From assembly GCF_000215105.1 (NCBI RefSeq), contig NC_015588.1, forward strand, positions 992,001-1,056,000: a DNA stretch of 64,000 nucleotides, written 5' to 3'. How positions within the stretch are numbered: the stretch's first letter is position 1; each line of letters opens with the position of its first letter. The translations under genes and the position numbers were made by a program. The DNA is from Isoptericola variabilis 225 (GTDB taxonomy: Bacteria > Actinomycetota > Actinomycetes > Actinomycetales > Cellulomonadaceae). The notes beneath the pieces were generated by a model. That model was given only the letters and a program-made list of their open reading frames with translations. It was not told the origin of the DNA and ran no database searches. Below, piece after piece: positions 48,403 through 60,388 of the stretch.

Positions 48403-49056
48403 TCAGCGGCGCACGGCCAGCAGCAGCCCGTCGCCCGAGGGGACGAGCGCGGGCACGAGCCGCTCGTCGGAGCGCAGCACCCGCCCCACCTCGCGCACCG
48501 CGGTCGTGAGCTCGTCGCGGCGTGCCGGGTCCGCCACGCGCCCGCCGTGGAGCGCGCCGTCGACGGCGAGCACGCCGCCCGGGCGCAGCAGGCGCAGCGC
48601 CTCCGCGACGTACTCGGGGTAGGCGTGCGGGTCCGCGGCGACGAGCACGAGGTCGTACGCGCCGTCGGTCAGCCGGGGCAGGACGTCCGACGGGCGGCCG
48701 GGGATCGTGCGCGTGCGCGCCGGGGGCACGCCCTCCTCCGCGAACGCCTGCTTGGCGGCGCGCTGGTGCTCGAGCTCGACGTCGATCGTGGTGAGCACGC
48801 CGTCGGCCGGCATGCCCCGCAGCATCCACAGCGAGGCGACGCCCGTGCCGGTGCCGACCTCGACGACGGCGCGCGCGCCGAGCGCCGCGGCCACGACGCG
48901 CAGCAGCGCACCTGCGCCCGGCAGCACGGCCGGGCAGCCGAGCTCGGCGGCCCGCTCGCGGGCGCGCAGCAGCACCTCGTCCTCGGGCACGAACGACTCG
49001 GCGTACGCCCAGGAGGCGGTGCGGTGGTCGTGGTGCGGGCCGGCGGACGTCGACAT
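48403..49056 (-). CDS. O-methyltransferase (Rv1220c type)
   Basis: This is a 217-residue protein. AVVEVGTGTGVASLWMLRGM is SAM motif I, GVLTTIDVELEHQRAAKQAF motif II, and YDLVLVAADPHAYPEYVAEA the metal/substrate part of the COMT-like family 3; LVPALVPSGDGLLLAVRR ends the fold. The acidic residues that usually bind metal are partly replaced (VAADPH). It is divergent from sigE, as in M. tuberculosis. ATG 49056 is chosen; GGAGG is unusually far away (about 20 nt), so an earlier start cannot be excluded. The substrate is unknown. Confidence 0.86.
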   Translation of the reverse strand: MSTSAGPHHDHRTASWAYAESFVPEDEVLLRARERAAELGCPAVLPGAGALLRVVAAALGARAVVEVGTGTGVASLWMLRGMPADGVLTTIDVELEHQRAAKQAFAEEGVPPARTRTIPGRPSDVLPRLTDGAYDLVLVAADPHAYPEYVAEALRLLRPGGVLAVDGALHGGRVADPARRDELTTAVREVGRVLRSDERLVPALVPSGDGLLLAVRR

Positions 49057-49175
49057 GTCGGGACTGATGGCGGACCTCCACGGGACGGGGAGCCGGAGCA
49101 CGGCGGGGCCGGCGGCGATCGTACGGTGATGGTACGCGGGAACCTCACAGGCTGCTCGTACGTTGGCGTGGGACC

Positions 49176-49778
49176 ATGGTTGTGATGAGCACCGACCCTG
49201 CGACCACCCTGGCGAGCGAGGCGTCCCCGACCGGCCCGGCAGCACCCGGGCCGGACTGGAGCCCGCCCTCGTGGGACGAGATCGTGCGCGAGCACTCGGC
49301 GCGCGTCTACCGGCTCGCGTACCGGCTCAGCGGCAACCCGCAGGACGCCGAGGACCTCACGCAGGAGACGTTCCTGCGCGTCTTCCGCTCGCTGTCCAGC
49401 TACACGCCCGGCACGTTCGAGGGCTGGCTGCACCGCATCACGACCAACCTCTTCCTCGACCAGGCCCGCCGGCGCAAGCGCATCCGCATGGAGGCCATGG
49501 GCGAGGACGCCGCGCGCGTGGTGTCGACCGACGACCACGGCCGGCCCGAGCGCGGCTTCGAGCACGCCAACCTCGACAACGACGTCCAGCGCGCGCTCGA
49601 CGAGCTGCGCCCCGAGTACCGCGCGGCCGTCGTGCTGTGCGACATCGAGGGCCTCAGCTACGAGGAGATCGCCGTGACGCTCGGCGTCAAGCTCGGCACC
49701 GTGCGCTCGCGCATCCACCGTGCGCGGGCCCAGCTGCGCGAGTCGCTCGCGCACCGCCGCCCGGAGGTCGCGTCGTGA
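49176..49778 (+). CDS. sigE: ECF RNA polymerase sigma factor SigE type
   Basis: This is a 200-residue protein. Region 2 is [30 protein letters not shown] and [20 protein letters not shown]; region 4 is [20 protein letters not shown] and [20 protein letters not shown]. It directs envelope-stress transcription and is probably held by the zinc-finger anti-sigma factor encoded by the overlapping next gene. ATG 49176 is chosen; GTG 49182 and ATG 49185 are possible. TACGTT (49159-49164) is a candidate -10. Confidence 0.94.
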   Translation: MVVMSTDPATTLASEASPTGPAAPGPDWSPPSWDEIVREHSARVYRLAYRLSGNPQDAEDLTQETFLRVFRSLSSYTPGTFEGWLHRITTNLFLDQARRRKRIRMEAMGEDAARVVSTDDHGRPERGFEHANLDNDVQRALDELRPEYRAAVVLCDIEGLSYEEIAVTLGVKLGTVRSRIHRARAQLRESLAHRRPEVAS

Positions 49779-50700
49779 GCGCGCACCTCGGGTCGTGGAT
49801 CAGCCCGCTCGCCGACGGCCAGCTCGACCCGGCCGCGACCGAGGCGGCGCTCGCGCACGTCGCGGTGTGCCCGCGCTGCGCCCGCGAGCTCGAGGAGGCG
49901 CGCGCCGCCCGCGCGGCGCTCCTGCGGGCGCGCGACGTCGCACCGGCGCCCGACCTGGCCGACCGCCTGCTCGCACTGTCCGCGTCGATCCCGCCGGCCG
50001 ACGACGACCCGTTGCGCCGGCCCGGGCGGTTCACGGGCTGGGAGACGCCGGACGCGTGGCGCCCGACCCTCACGGGCGACCTCGAGGAGCGCCGCCGCGG
50101 GGCCCTCGCCCGGCGGCTCGTCGCCGCCGGGGCCGGCGGCGTCGGCGTCCTCGGGCTCACGCTCTTCGCGCTCGGCCAGGCACCCGTGGTCACGCCCGAC
50201 GCCTCGCGCACGGCCGCGCTCGCCCTGCTCTCGCACGCGGGCGACGACGGCTCGACGGCGTGGGTCGGTGAGGCGGCGGGCGCACCGGGGGTCTCGGCGG
50301 CCGAGGACGCCGAGGCGTGGCTCTCCGAGCACGGCTGGGTCGCGCCCGCGGACCTGCCCGAGGGTTACGGGATCGCGGCGGTGCGCGTCGTGGGCGACGA
50401 GCCGGGCGCGGTCGAGCTGGACCTCGAGGGTCCCGAGGGCACGGTCGTCGTGCGCGAGCAGGTCGGGCGGCTGCCGGGCGCCTCGACCGCGGCCGAGGCC
50501 GCCGACGTCGAGGTGCTCTCGCGCGACCCGTGGCACGTGGCGTGGCAGGCGGGCGACGTGACGGTCGATGTGGTCGGGGACGTGCCCGACGACGTGCTCG
50601 CCGACGTCGTGGCGGCGTTCCCCGGGCGTGGTTACGATGCCGGGGTCCTGCCGCGGATCTCCCGTGGGTGGGCCACCGTGACAGGAGCCATCTGGAGACC

Positions 50701-50704
<4 letters not shown>
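49775..50704 (+). CDS. rseA: Zinc-finger anti-sigma factor (RseA type)
   Basis: This is a 309-residue protein. The N-terminal ZAS domain has [16 protein letters not shown] then HVAVCPRC, giving the HxxxCxxC zinc site at residues about 28-35. One membrane helix ([19 protein letters not shown], about residues 112-130) precedes an outside domain of about 175 residues that may sense stress. It binds SigE until cleaved. GTGA overlap with sigE and ATGA overlap with htrA indicate strict cotranslation of sensor, regulator and protease. Confidence 0.92.
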
Positions 50705-54138
<3,434 letters not shown>

Positions 54139-54149
54139 GGTCGGCGTCT

Positions 54150-55190
54150 GTGGACGACCGCCCCGCCGACCTGCGCACGAAGGTCCTGCGGCGGGTCGAC
54201 CGCGCGAAGGACACGCGCGCGGCGCGGGCGCTCGCGTGGTACGGCGCCCGCCGCGGCGCCCTCCTGTGCGGCGGCATCGCGTACAGCGCCGTCTTCTCGC
54301 TCGCCGCGGCCCTGACCATCGGCTTCAGCGTCTTCTTCGCGACGCTGGGCAACAACGCCGCGCTGCGCCAGGCGGTGTTCGACCAGATCGACACCTGGCT
54401 GCCCGGGCTCCTCGTCACGGGCGACGGCACCGGCGGCGTGCTGGAGCCGGACAACCTCGTGCTGCCGTCCGCGGTCAACGTCTACAGCCTCGGCGCGGCC
54501 GTCGTCCTGCTGTTCACCGCGACCGGCTTCATGCGCGCTCTGCGCGTCGGGGTGCGCGCGATGTTCGACGTGCCTGCGGGCGACGAGAGCCTCGTGCTGT
54601 CGAAGGTCTGGGAGCTGCTCGGCTTCGCGATCCTCGGCGTCATGGTGCTCGCCTCGGCCGCGGCGAGCATCGTCTCGCAGACCGTCAACCGCCAGGTCGA
54701 GGAGCTGCTCGGCACGTCGACCGCCGTGCGCGTGCTGCTCACGCTCGGGACCGCCGCCGTCGGGGTCGTGCTCGACGCGCTGCTCGTCTACCTCGTCGTC
54801 CGGGTGGTGGCGCGCGTGCGGCCCGTCCGGACGCGCGACCTGCTCCTGGGGTGCCTCGCGGCCGGCCTCGTGGCGAGCGCCCTGCGCTGGCTCGGCACGT
54901 CCGTCGTCGCCGGGACGGCGGACCGGAACCCGCTGCTGGCCTCGTTCGCCGTGCTGGCCACCGTCCTGGTGCTGGTCAACTTCGTCGCCCGCGTCCTGCT
55001 CCTGGTCTGCGCGTGGATGTACGACCCACCCCGCGTCGACGAGGTCGAGCTCGCCGAGGAGCAGCTCCGTGCCCGCCGGCACGCCGCCGAGGTCGACCGC
55101 ATCGTGCGCCGCGGCCAGGGCTCCGGCCGCCCCTGGAGCCCGCTCGTGCGCGGCGTCCGCCGCGCCCGCCTCGCCGTCCCCCCGAGGTAG
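54150..55190 (+). CDS. YihY/BrkB family inner membrane protein
   Basis: This is a 346-residue protein with about six membrane segments. GGIAYSAVFSLAAALTIGFS is the family's first helix, VNVYSLGAAVVLLFTATGFM the third, and LLLGCLAAGLVASALRWLGT follows. A basic, Arg-rich C-terminal tail ends it. The older RNase BN label for this family is wrong; the function is unknown. GTG 54150 lies 8 nt after TAGGGT, a probable leaderless start. The stop codon TAG belongs to the first unit of repeat array B. Confidence 0.88.
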   Translation: MDDRPADLRTKVLRRVDRAKDTRAARALAWYGARRGALLCGGIAYSAVFSLAAALTIGFSVFFATLGNNAALRQAVFDQIDTWLPGLLVTGDGTGGVLEPDNLVLPSAVNVYSLGAAVVLLFTATGFMRALRVGVRAMFDVPAGDESLVLSKVWELLGFAILGVMVLASAAASIVSQTVNRQVEELLGTSTAVRVLLTLGTAAVGVVLDALLVYLVVRVVARVRPVRTRDLLLGCLAAGLVASALRWLGTSVVAGTADRNPLLASFAVLATVLVLVNFVARVLLLVCAWMYDPPRVDEVELAEEQLRARRHAAEVDRIVRRGQGSGRPWSPLVRGVRRARLAVPPR

Positions 55191-55283
55191 CGCACCCGCC
55201 CGCGAGGTAGCGCGTTCTCCCACGAGGTAGCGCGTTCTCCCACGAGGTAGCGCCCCGCCGGCCGAGGTAGCGCGGCGACCTGC
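55184..55283. repeat. 20-bp-period array B (5 units, inverted relative to A and C)
   Basis: Units of exactly 20 bp start at 55184, 55204, 55224, 55244 and 55264, each beginning GAGGTAGCGC (core CGAGGTAGCGC, the reverse complement of GCGCTACCTCG). Two units are identical (GTTCTCCCAC in the second half). The first unit contains the stop codon of the BrkB gene. Reverse-complemented, its spacer TGGGAGAAC resembles CGGGAGAAC and CGAGAGAAC in array C, so B and C can pair with each other. Confidence 0.95.
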
Positions 55284-55379
55284 GTCTCCGAACGTCGCGT
55301 TCCACGCCCGGGAGGACGACACGCAGAGACGGAAGTACCGCCGTCGTGCACGACGAAAGCAAGCGAACAGCGGAGGAGG

Positions 55380-55476
55380 GCGGGACGACACGACCCCGCG
55401 CACGGCAGTCAGACCCGAAGTGGAGGGCCCCCTGGGGCCCGTGAACGCTGCCGTGCGCGGGGTCGTGTCGTCCCGC
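55380..55476. repeat. 29-bp perfect inverted repeat with nested hairpin
   Basis: Arms 55380-55408 and 55448-55476 are exactly complementary (outer part GCGGGACGACACGACCCC). The 39-nt loop holds a further hairpin, GGGCCCC-CT-GGGGCCC. Upstream, CGTCGTGCACGACG (55342-55355) is a separate 14-bp perfect palindrome. This is the centre of the 409-bp gene-free stretch 55191-55599, which contains no ORF I would defend. Confidence 0.95.
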
Positions 55477-55488
55477 TCTCCGGCGGCC

Positions 55489-55608
55489 GCGCTACCTCGC
55501 GAGAGAACGCGCTACGTCGCGAGAGAACGCGCTACCTCGCGGGAGAACGCGCTACTTCGGCGAACGGAGCGCTACTTCGACGAAGAACGCGCTACGTCGT
55601 CAGAAGGC
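55489..55608 (+). repeat. 20-bp-period array C (6 units)
   Basis: Units start at 55489, 55509, 55529, 55549, 55569 and 55589, exactly 20 bp apart, with cores GCGCTACCTCG, GCGCTACGTCG or GCGCTACTTCG. Spacers are mostly CGAGAGAAC-like. The last unit overlaps the stop codon of sdhB on the minus strand. Together with array B it forms the outer arms of a large inverted structure around the 29-bp repeat. Confidence 0.95.
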
Positions 55609-56373
55609 GCGCGTGATCATCGCGCGCTTGACTTCCTGGATCGCCTTGGTCACCTCGATGCCGCGCGGGCACGCCTCTGTGCAGTTGAAGGTCGTGCGGC
55701 AGCGCCACACGCCCTCCTTGTCGTTGAGGATCTCCAGGCGCTGGGTCGCGCCCTCGTCGCGGCTGTCGAAGATGAACCGGTGCGCGTTGACGATCGCGGC
55801 CGGCCCGAAGTACTGGCCGTCGGTCCAGAACACCGGGCAGCTCGAGGTGCACGCGGCGCACAGGATGCACTTGGTCGTGTCGTCGAAGCGCGCGCGGTCC
55901 TCGGGGGACTGGATGCGCTCGCGGCTCGGCTCGTTCCCCGTCGTGATGAGGAACGGCATGATCTCGCGGTAGGAGGCGAAGAACGGCTCCATGTCGACCA
56001 CGAGGTCCTTGACCACGGGCAGGCCCTTGATGGGCTCGACCGTGATCGGCTTGTCCGGGTTGACGTCCTTGAGCAGCGTCTTGCACGCCAGGCGGTTGCG
56101 GCCGTTGATGCGCATCGCGTCGGAGCCGCAGATGCCGTGCGCGCACGACCGGCGGAACGTCAGCGAGCCGTCGAGCTCCCACTTGATCTTGTGCAGCGCG
56201 TCGAGGACGCGGTCGGTGCCGTGCGCGGTGACGGTGAAGTCCTGCCAGACCGCCTCGTCGCCGTGCGCCGACTCCGGGTTGTACCGGCGGACCCGGAGCG
56301 TGACCTCGAACGTGGGCACGGCGCCCACCTGGGACTCCGCGGACGCGGTGGCGTTGTCGAGTACAGCAGTCAT
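55600..56373 (-). CDS. sdhB: Succinate dehydrogenase iron-sulfur subunit
   Basis: This is a 257-residue protein. The 2Fe-2S ligands are in RSCAHGICGSDAMRINGRNR followed by LAC; the 4Fe-4S motif is CILCAACTSSCPVF; the 3Fe-4S region is CRTTFNCTEACPRGI. These three clusters carry electrons from SdhA flavin to the quinone site in SdhC/D. The ATG overlaps the sdhA stop by 1 nt. The gene is last of sdhCDAB; its stop lies in repeat array C. Confidence 0.97.
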   Translation of the reverse strand: MTAVLDNATASAESQVGAVPTFEVTLRVRRYNPESAHGDEAVWQDFTVTAHGTDRVLDALHKIKWELDGSLTFRRSCAHGICGSDAMRINGRNRLACKTLLKDVNPDKPITVEPIKGLPVVKDLVVDMEPFFASYREIMPFLITTGNEPSRERIQSPEDRARFDDTTKCILCAACTSSCPVFWTDGQYFGPAAIVNAHRFIFDSRDEGATQRLEILNDKEGVWRCRTTFNCTEACPRGIEVTKAIQEVKRAMITRAF

Positions 56374-58208
56374 CAGTACTTCCGCTCCATCGGCTCGTAC
56401 CGGGTCTGGGTGACGGGCTTGGAGCCCAGGACGACCTTGTAGTCGCCGAACTCCTCGACGTGGTCGAAGTAGCCCTTGACGGTCCCGTCGGCGACGTCGG
56501 GGGCCGACGTCGGACGGCGGTACGCCATGGTGTGCAGCATGTAGTTGGCGTCGTCGCGCTGCGGGTAGTCCTCGCGGTAGTGGCCGCCGCGGGACTCCTT
56601 GCGGTTGAGCGCCGCGACGACGGTCACCTCGGCGATGTCGAGCAGGAAGCCGAGCTCGATCGCCTCGAGCAGATCCGTGTTGAAGAGCTTGCCCTTGTCC
56701 TGCACGGACACGTTGCGGTACCGCTTCTGCAGCTCGCGGATGTCCGACAGCGCCTGGGTCAGCGACTCGCCCGTGCGGAACACCTGGGCGTTGGCGTCCA
56801 TGGTCTCCTGCAGGGCGCGGCGCACGTCGGCCACGCGCTCGCCGTCGGGGCGGTCGCGCATCTCCTCGAGCTGCTCGACGACGCGGCCCGCCGGGTTCTC
56901 CGGGAGCTCGCGGTGGCGGTCCACCGTCCGCGCGTACGCCGCGGCGGCGCGGCCCGCGCGCTTGCCGAAGACGTTGATGTCGAGCAGCGAGTTCGTGCCC
57001 AGGCGGTTCGAGCCGTGCACCGAGACGCACGCGACCTCGCCGGCCGCGTACAGGCCCTTGACGACGTTGCGCGCGTCACGCAGCACCTCGCCGTCGACGT
57101 TCGTCGGCACGCCGCCCATGGCGTAGTGCGCCGTGGGGTAGACGGGCACCGGCTCGGTGTAGGGCTCGATGCCGAGGTAGGTGCGCGCGAACTCGGTGAT
57201 GTCGGGCAGCTTGGCGTCGATGTGCGCGGGCTCGAGGTGCGTGAGGTCGAGCAGGACGTAGTCCTTGTTCGGCCCGGCGCCGCGGCCCTCGCGCACCTCG
57301 TTGGCCATCGAGCGCGCGACGATGTCGCGCGGCGCGAGGTCCTTGATCGTGGGGGCGTAGCGCTCCATGAAGCGCTCACCGTCGGCGTTGCGCAGGATGC
57401 CGCCCTCGCCGCGCGCCGCCTCCGAGAGCAGGATGCCCAGGCCGGCGAGACCCGTCGGGTGGAACTGGAAGAACTCCATGTCCTCGAGCGGCAGGCCGCG
57501 GCGGTAGGCCAGCGCCATGCCGTCGCCGGTGAGCGTGTGCGCGTTGGAGGTCGTCTTGAAGATCTTCCCGGCACCGCCCGTGGCGAAGATGATCGCCTTG
57601 GCCTGGAAGACGTGGATCTCGCCCGTCGCCAGGTCGTACGCGACGACGCCCGTCGCGTTGACCTCCTCGCCGTCGCCGATCTGCTCGGTCGTCAGGTCGT
57701 GGTCGGTGAGCAGGTCGAGGACGTAGAACTCGTTGAAGAACTCGACGTCCTGCTTGACGCAGTTCTGGTACAGCGTCTGCAGGATCATGTGGCCCGTGCG
57801 GTCCGCGGCGTAGCAGGCGCGGCGCACCGCGGCCTCGCCGTGGTTGCGCGTGTGCCCGCCGAACCGGCGCTGGTCGATCTTGCCCTCGGGCGTGCGGTTG
57901 AACGGCAGGCCCATGCGCTCGAGGTCGAGGACCGCGTCGATGGCCTCCTTGGCCATGATCTCGGCGGCGTCCTGGTCGACGAGGTAGTCGCCGCCCTTGA
58001 TCGTGTCGAACGTGTGCCACTCCCAGTTGTCCTCCTCGACGTTCGCGAGGGCGGCGCACATGCCGCCCTGGGCGGCGCCGGTGTGGGAGCGGGTGGGGTA
58101 GAGCTTGGAGATGACCGCGGTGCGGGCCTCCTTGGAGGCCTCGAGCGCGGCGCGCATGCCGGCGCCGCCCGCGCCGACGATCACGACGTCGTACTGGTGG
58201 GTCTGCAT
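56373..58208 (-). CDS. sdhA: Succinate dehydrogenase flavoprotein subunit
   Basis: This is a 611-residue protein. [20 protein letters not shown] is the FAD-binding loop and [11 protein letters not shown] holds the His that links FAD covalently. [13 protein letters not shown] and the later [11 protein letters not shown] and [15 protein letters not shown] segments belong to the dicarboxylate site. It oxidises succinate to fumarate at the inner membrane face. The start is not preceded by a strong ribosome site (AAGGA lies 16 nt away), so coupling to sdhD 13 nt upstream may matter. Confidence 0.97.
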   Translation of the reverse strand: MQTHQYDVVIVGAGGAGMRAALEASKEARTAVISKLYPTRSHTGAAQGGMCAALANVEEDNWEWHTFDTIKGGDYLVDQDAAEIMAKEAIDAVLDLERMGLPFNRTPEGKIDQRRFGGHTRNHGEAAVRRACYAADRTGHMILQTLYQNCVKQDVEFFNEFYVLDLLTDHDLTTEQIGDGEEVNATGVVAYDLATGEIHVFQAKAIIFATGGAGKIFKTTSNAHTLTGDGMALAYRRGLPLEDMEFFQFHPTGLAGLGILLSEAARGEGGILRNADGERFMERYAPTIKDLAPRDIVARSMANEVREGRGAGPNKDYVLLDLTHLEPAHIDAKLPDITEFARTYLGIEPYTEPVPVYPTAHYAMGGVPTNVDGEVLRDARNVVKGLYAAGEVACVSVHGSNRLGTNSLLDINVFGKRAGRAAAAYARTVDRHRELPENPAGRVVEQLEEMRDRPDGERVADVRRALQETMDANAQVFRTGESLTQALSDIRELQKRYRNVSVQDKGKLFNTDLLEAIELGFLLDIAEVTVVAALNRKESRGGHYREDYPQRDDANYMLHTMAYRRPTSAPDVADGTVKGYFDHVEEFGDYKVVLGSKPVTQTRYEPMERKY

Positions 58209-58221
58209 CGGGGAAGGGTCC

Positions 58222-58686
58222 TTAGCTCGCGGAGCAGATCGACGGCAGGAGGTCGGCGGGCGCGTTCGCGGGGCACGGGTCGAACGTGAAGATGACCAGT
58301 GTGCCGAGGACCACGACGACCGTGAAGGCCAGGTAGAGCAGCGCCTTGAGAATCCCCCGCGTCGCGTCCCGCTGCGCGTAGTCGTTGATGATCGTGCGGA
58401 CGCCGTTCGTGCCGTGGAACATCGCGAGCCACAGCATGAGCAGGTCCCAGACCTGCCAGAACGGGCTCGACCACTTGCCGCCGACGAACGCGAAGTCGAT
58501 GGCCTTGACGCCCTCGCCCACCATGAGGTTGACGAACAGGTGCCCGAAGATGAGGACGAGCAGCAGCACACCCGAGGCCCGCATGAAGACCCAGCTGTAC
58601 AGCTCGTAGTTGCCCCGCGTCGTCGTCCGGCGGGCGTAGGGGGAGCGGGGCGACGCGATGCCCCCGGTGGTCTGCGTCGCGGCCAT
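58222..58686 (-). CDS. sdhD: Succinate dehydrogenase membrane anchor SdhD
   Basis: This is a 154-residue protein with three membrane segments: [20 protein letters not shown] (with the conserved Arg, Ser and His near haem b and quinone), [20 protein letters not shown] with a second His, and [21 protein letters not shown] hydrophilic, Thr-rich N-terminus precedes them. It anchors SdhAB with SdhC. It overlaps the sdhC stop by 1 nt. Confidence 0.92.
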   Translation of the reverse strand: MAATQTTGGIASPRSPYARRTTTRGNYELYSWVFMRASGVLLLVLIFGHLFVNLMVGEGVKAIDFAFVGGKWSSPFWQVWDLLMLWLAMFHGTNGVRTIINDYAQRDATRGILKALLYLAFTVVVVLGTLVIFTFDPCPANAPADLLPSICSAS

Positions 58687-59084
58687 CAGTGCCCACCTCC
58701 GAAGACGTTCATGAGGTGACGCGGCAGGAAGCCCGCCATCGTCACGACGAAGAGCCCCACCACGACCCACAGCATCGCGCGGTGGTACCGGGTGCCCTTG
58801 GACCAGAAGTCCACCAGGGCGATCCGGATGCCGTTGAAGGCGTGGAAGACGATCGCGGCGACGAGGCCCGCCTCCCCGAGGCCCATGATCGGCGTCTGGT
58901 ACGTCCCGATCACCGCGTTGTACGCCTCCGGCGAGACGCGCACGAGCGCGGTGTCCAGGACGTGCACGAGCAGGAAGAAGAAGATGAGCACGCCGGTCAC
59001 GCGGTGCGCGACCCATGACCACATGCCTTCACGGCCGCGGTAGAGCGTGCCAGCAGGAGCGGTAGGCACGGGGAGAGCCTCCAT
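58686..59084 (-). CDS. sdhC: Succinate dehydrogenase cytochrome b subunit SdhC
   Basis: This is a 132-residue protein. WSWVAHRVTGVLIFFFLLVH starts the first membrane segment and includes His and Arg-Thr of the haem/quinone region; GLVAAIVFHAFNGIRIALVD has the second His; LWVVVGLFVVTMAGFLP is the third helix. It is first of the sdhCDAB operon; its upstream region contains a small inverted repeat (59111-59124) and TACAGT as a possible -10 on this strand. Confidence 0.92.
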   Translation of the reverse strand: MEALPVPTAPAGTLYRGREGMWSWVAHRVTGVLIFFFLLVHVLDTALVRVSPEAYNAVIGTYQTPIMGLGEAGLVAAIVFHAFNGIRIALVDFWSKGTRYHRAMLWVVVGLFVVTMAGFLPRHLMNVFGGGH

Positions 59085-59110
59085 TGGCGGATTCGGGCGG
59101 GTTACGTGAA

Positions 59111-59124
59111 GTCACTGTAGTGAC
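59111..59124. promoter_or_regulatory. Inverted repeat (possible operator) before sdhC
   Basis: GTCACT-GT-AGTGAC, 6-bp arms, 26 nt upstream of the sdhC ATG. On the minus strand it overlaps TACAGT, a possible -10, so a protein binding here could block sdhCDAB transcription. The regulator is not identified. Confidence 0.5.
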
Positions 59125-59239
59125 ATCAGGTCAGTACACGTGCGGCACGCGCCCCGAAATGCGGCCGAACCGGGCGGATCTGTGAGCCATTGCACAGCGG
59201 TGATGTCGTCGCGAGGGGCCGCGTCATTATGCTTCGGGC

Positions 59240-60388
59240 ATGACTCCCGCCGACCCCGCCAGCGCCGCCGCACGCACCGAACCGGTCGACGGGTTCTACG
59301 CGATCGTGCCGGCGGGCGGCGCGGGGACGCGCCTGTGGCCCCTCTCGCGCGCCGGGGCGCCCAAGTTCCTCCACGATCTCACGGGCTCCGGGCGCACCCT
59401 GCTGCAGGCGACGGTCGACCGGCTTGTCCCGCTCGCGGGGCCCGACGGCGTGGTTCTCGTCACGGGCCGTCCGCACGTCGACGCCGCGCGCGAGCAGCTG
59501 CCCGAGCTCGCCGACGAGCAGGTGCTGGCCGAGCCGGCCCCGCGCGACTCGATGGCCGCCATCGGGCTCGCCGCCGCCGTCCTCGAGCGCCGTCACGGCG
59601 ACGTCGTGGTCGGCTCGTTCGCCGCCGACCAGGTCGTCACGGGCCAGGCGGAGTTCGCCCGGGCCGTGCGGGAGGCGGTCGCGGCCGCGCGCGCCGGCTA
59701 CGTGACGACGATCGGCATCGCCGCGTCGCGGCCGTCGGTCGCGTTCGGGTACGTGCGCAGCGGCGAGCCGCTCGACGTCGCCGGCGCGCCGAGCGCGCTG
59801 CACGCGCGGGGCTTCACCGAGAAGCCCGACGCCGCGACGGCCCGCGCGTACCTCGCCTCGGGGGAGTACCGCTGGAACGCGGGCATCTTCGTGGCCCGCA
59901 CGTCGGTGCTCCTGGGGCACCTGGCCGAGCACCGGCCCGCGCTGCACGACGGCCTGCGCCGCGTCGCGGCCGCCTGGGACACGCCCGACCGGGACGCGGT
60001 GCTGGCCGAGGTCTGGCCGGGCCTCGAGAAGGTCGCGATCGACCACGCGGTCGCCGAGCCGGTCGCCGCGACCGGCGGCGTCGCGGTCGTCCCGGGCTCG
60101 TTCGGGTGGGACGACGTCGGCGACTTCAACTCGCTCGCGGCCCTCCTGCCGTCCGCCGACGACGCCGGCTCCAAGGTCCTCGGCGACGGCGAGGACGTCG
60201 TGCGCGTCCAGAGCGCCGGGTCGGTCGTGGTGCCCGCGGGCGGGCGGCTCGTCACGCTGCTCGGCGTCGACGACGTCGTCGTGGTCGACACGCCCGACGC
60301 TCTGCTCGTCACGACCCGGGCCCGCGCCCAGCAGGTCAAGGACATGGTGACCGCCGTGCGCGACCACGGACGGGAGGACCTGCTGTGA
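59240..60388 (+). CDS. manC: Mannose-1-phosphate guanylyltransferase
   Basis: This 382-residue protein contains the nucleotidyltransferase part of ManC without the isomerase domain of bifunctional forms. VPAGGAGTRLWPLSRAGAPK is the signature loop with the GTP-binding Arg and Lys; RDSMAAIGLAAAV and FTEKPDAATARAYLASGEYR (FxEKP motif) follow, then WNAGIFVARTS and SFGWDDVGDFNSLAALL. It makes GDP-mannose for mannolipids and glycoproteins. TATGCT is 6 nt before the ATG (leaderless type). GTGA overlap with the next gene. Confidence 0.94.
   Translation: MTPADPASAAARTEPVDGFYAIVPAGGAGTRLWPLSRAGAPKFLHDLTGSGRTLLQATVDRLVPLAGPDGVVLVTGRPHVDAAREQLPELADEQVLAEPAPRDSMAAIGLAAAVLERRHGDVVVGSFAADQVVTGQAEFARAVREAVAAARAGYVTTIGIAASRPSVAFGYVRSGEPLDVAGAPSALHARGFTEKPDAATARAYLASGEYRWNAGIFVARTSVLLGHLAEHRPALHDGLRRVAAAWDTPDRDAVLAEVWPGLEKVAIDHAVAEPVAATGGVAVVPGSFGWDDVGDFNSLAALLPSADDAGSKVLGDGEDVVRVQSAGSVVVPAGGRLVTLLGVDDVVVVDTPDALLVTTRARAQQVKDMVTAVRDHGREDLL

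Noticed and set aside
55284..55379. Insertion sequence remnant between the repeat arrays
   Set aside because: There is no transposase-like frame, and no target duplication was found at the edges of the island.
55184..55608. CRISPR array
   Set aside because: The repeat core is only 11 bp with 9-bp variable parts; CRISPR repeats and spacers are 24-40 bp, and there are no cas genes.
55599..55608. GTCAGAAGG near the sdhB stop as a copy of the mshB palindrome
   Set aside because: Only nine bases match, there is no complementary arm, and the bases are the end of sdhB and array C.
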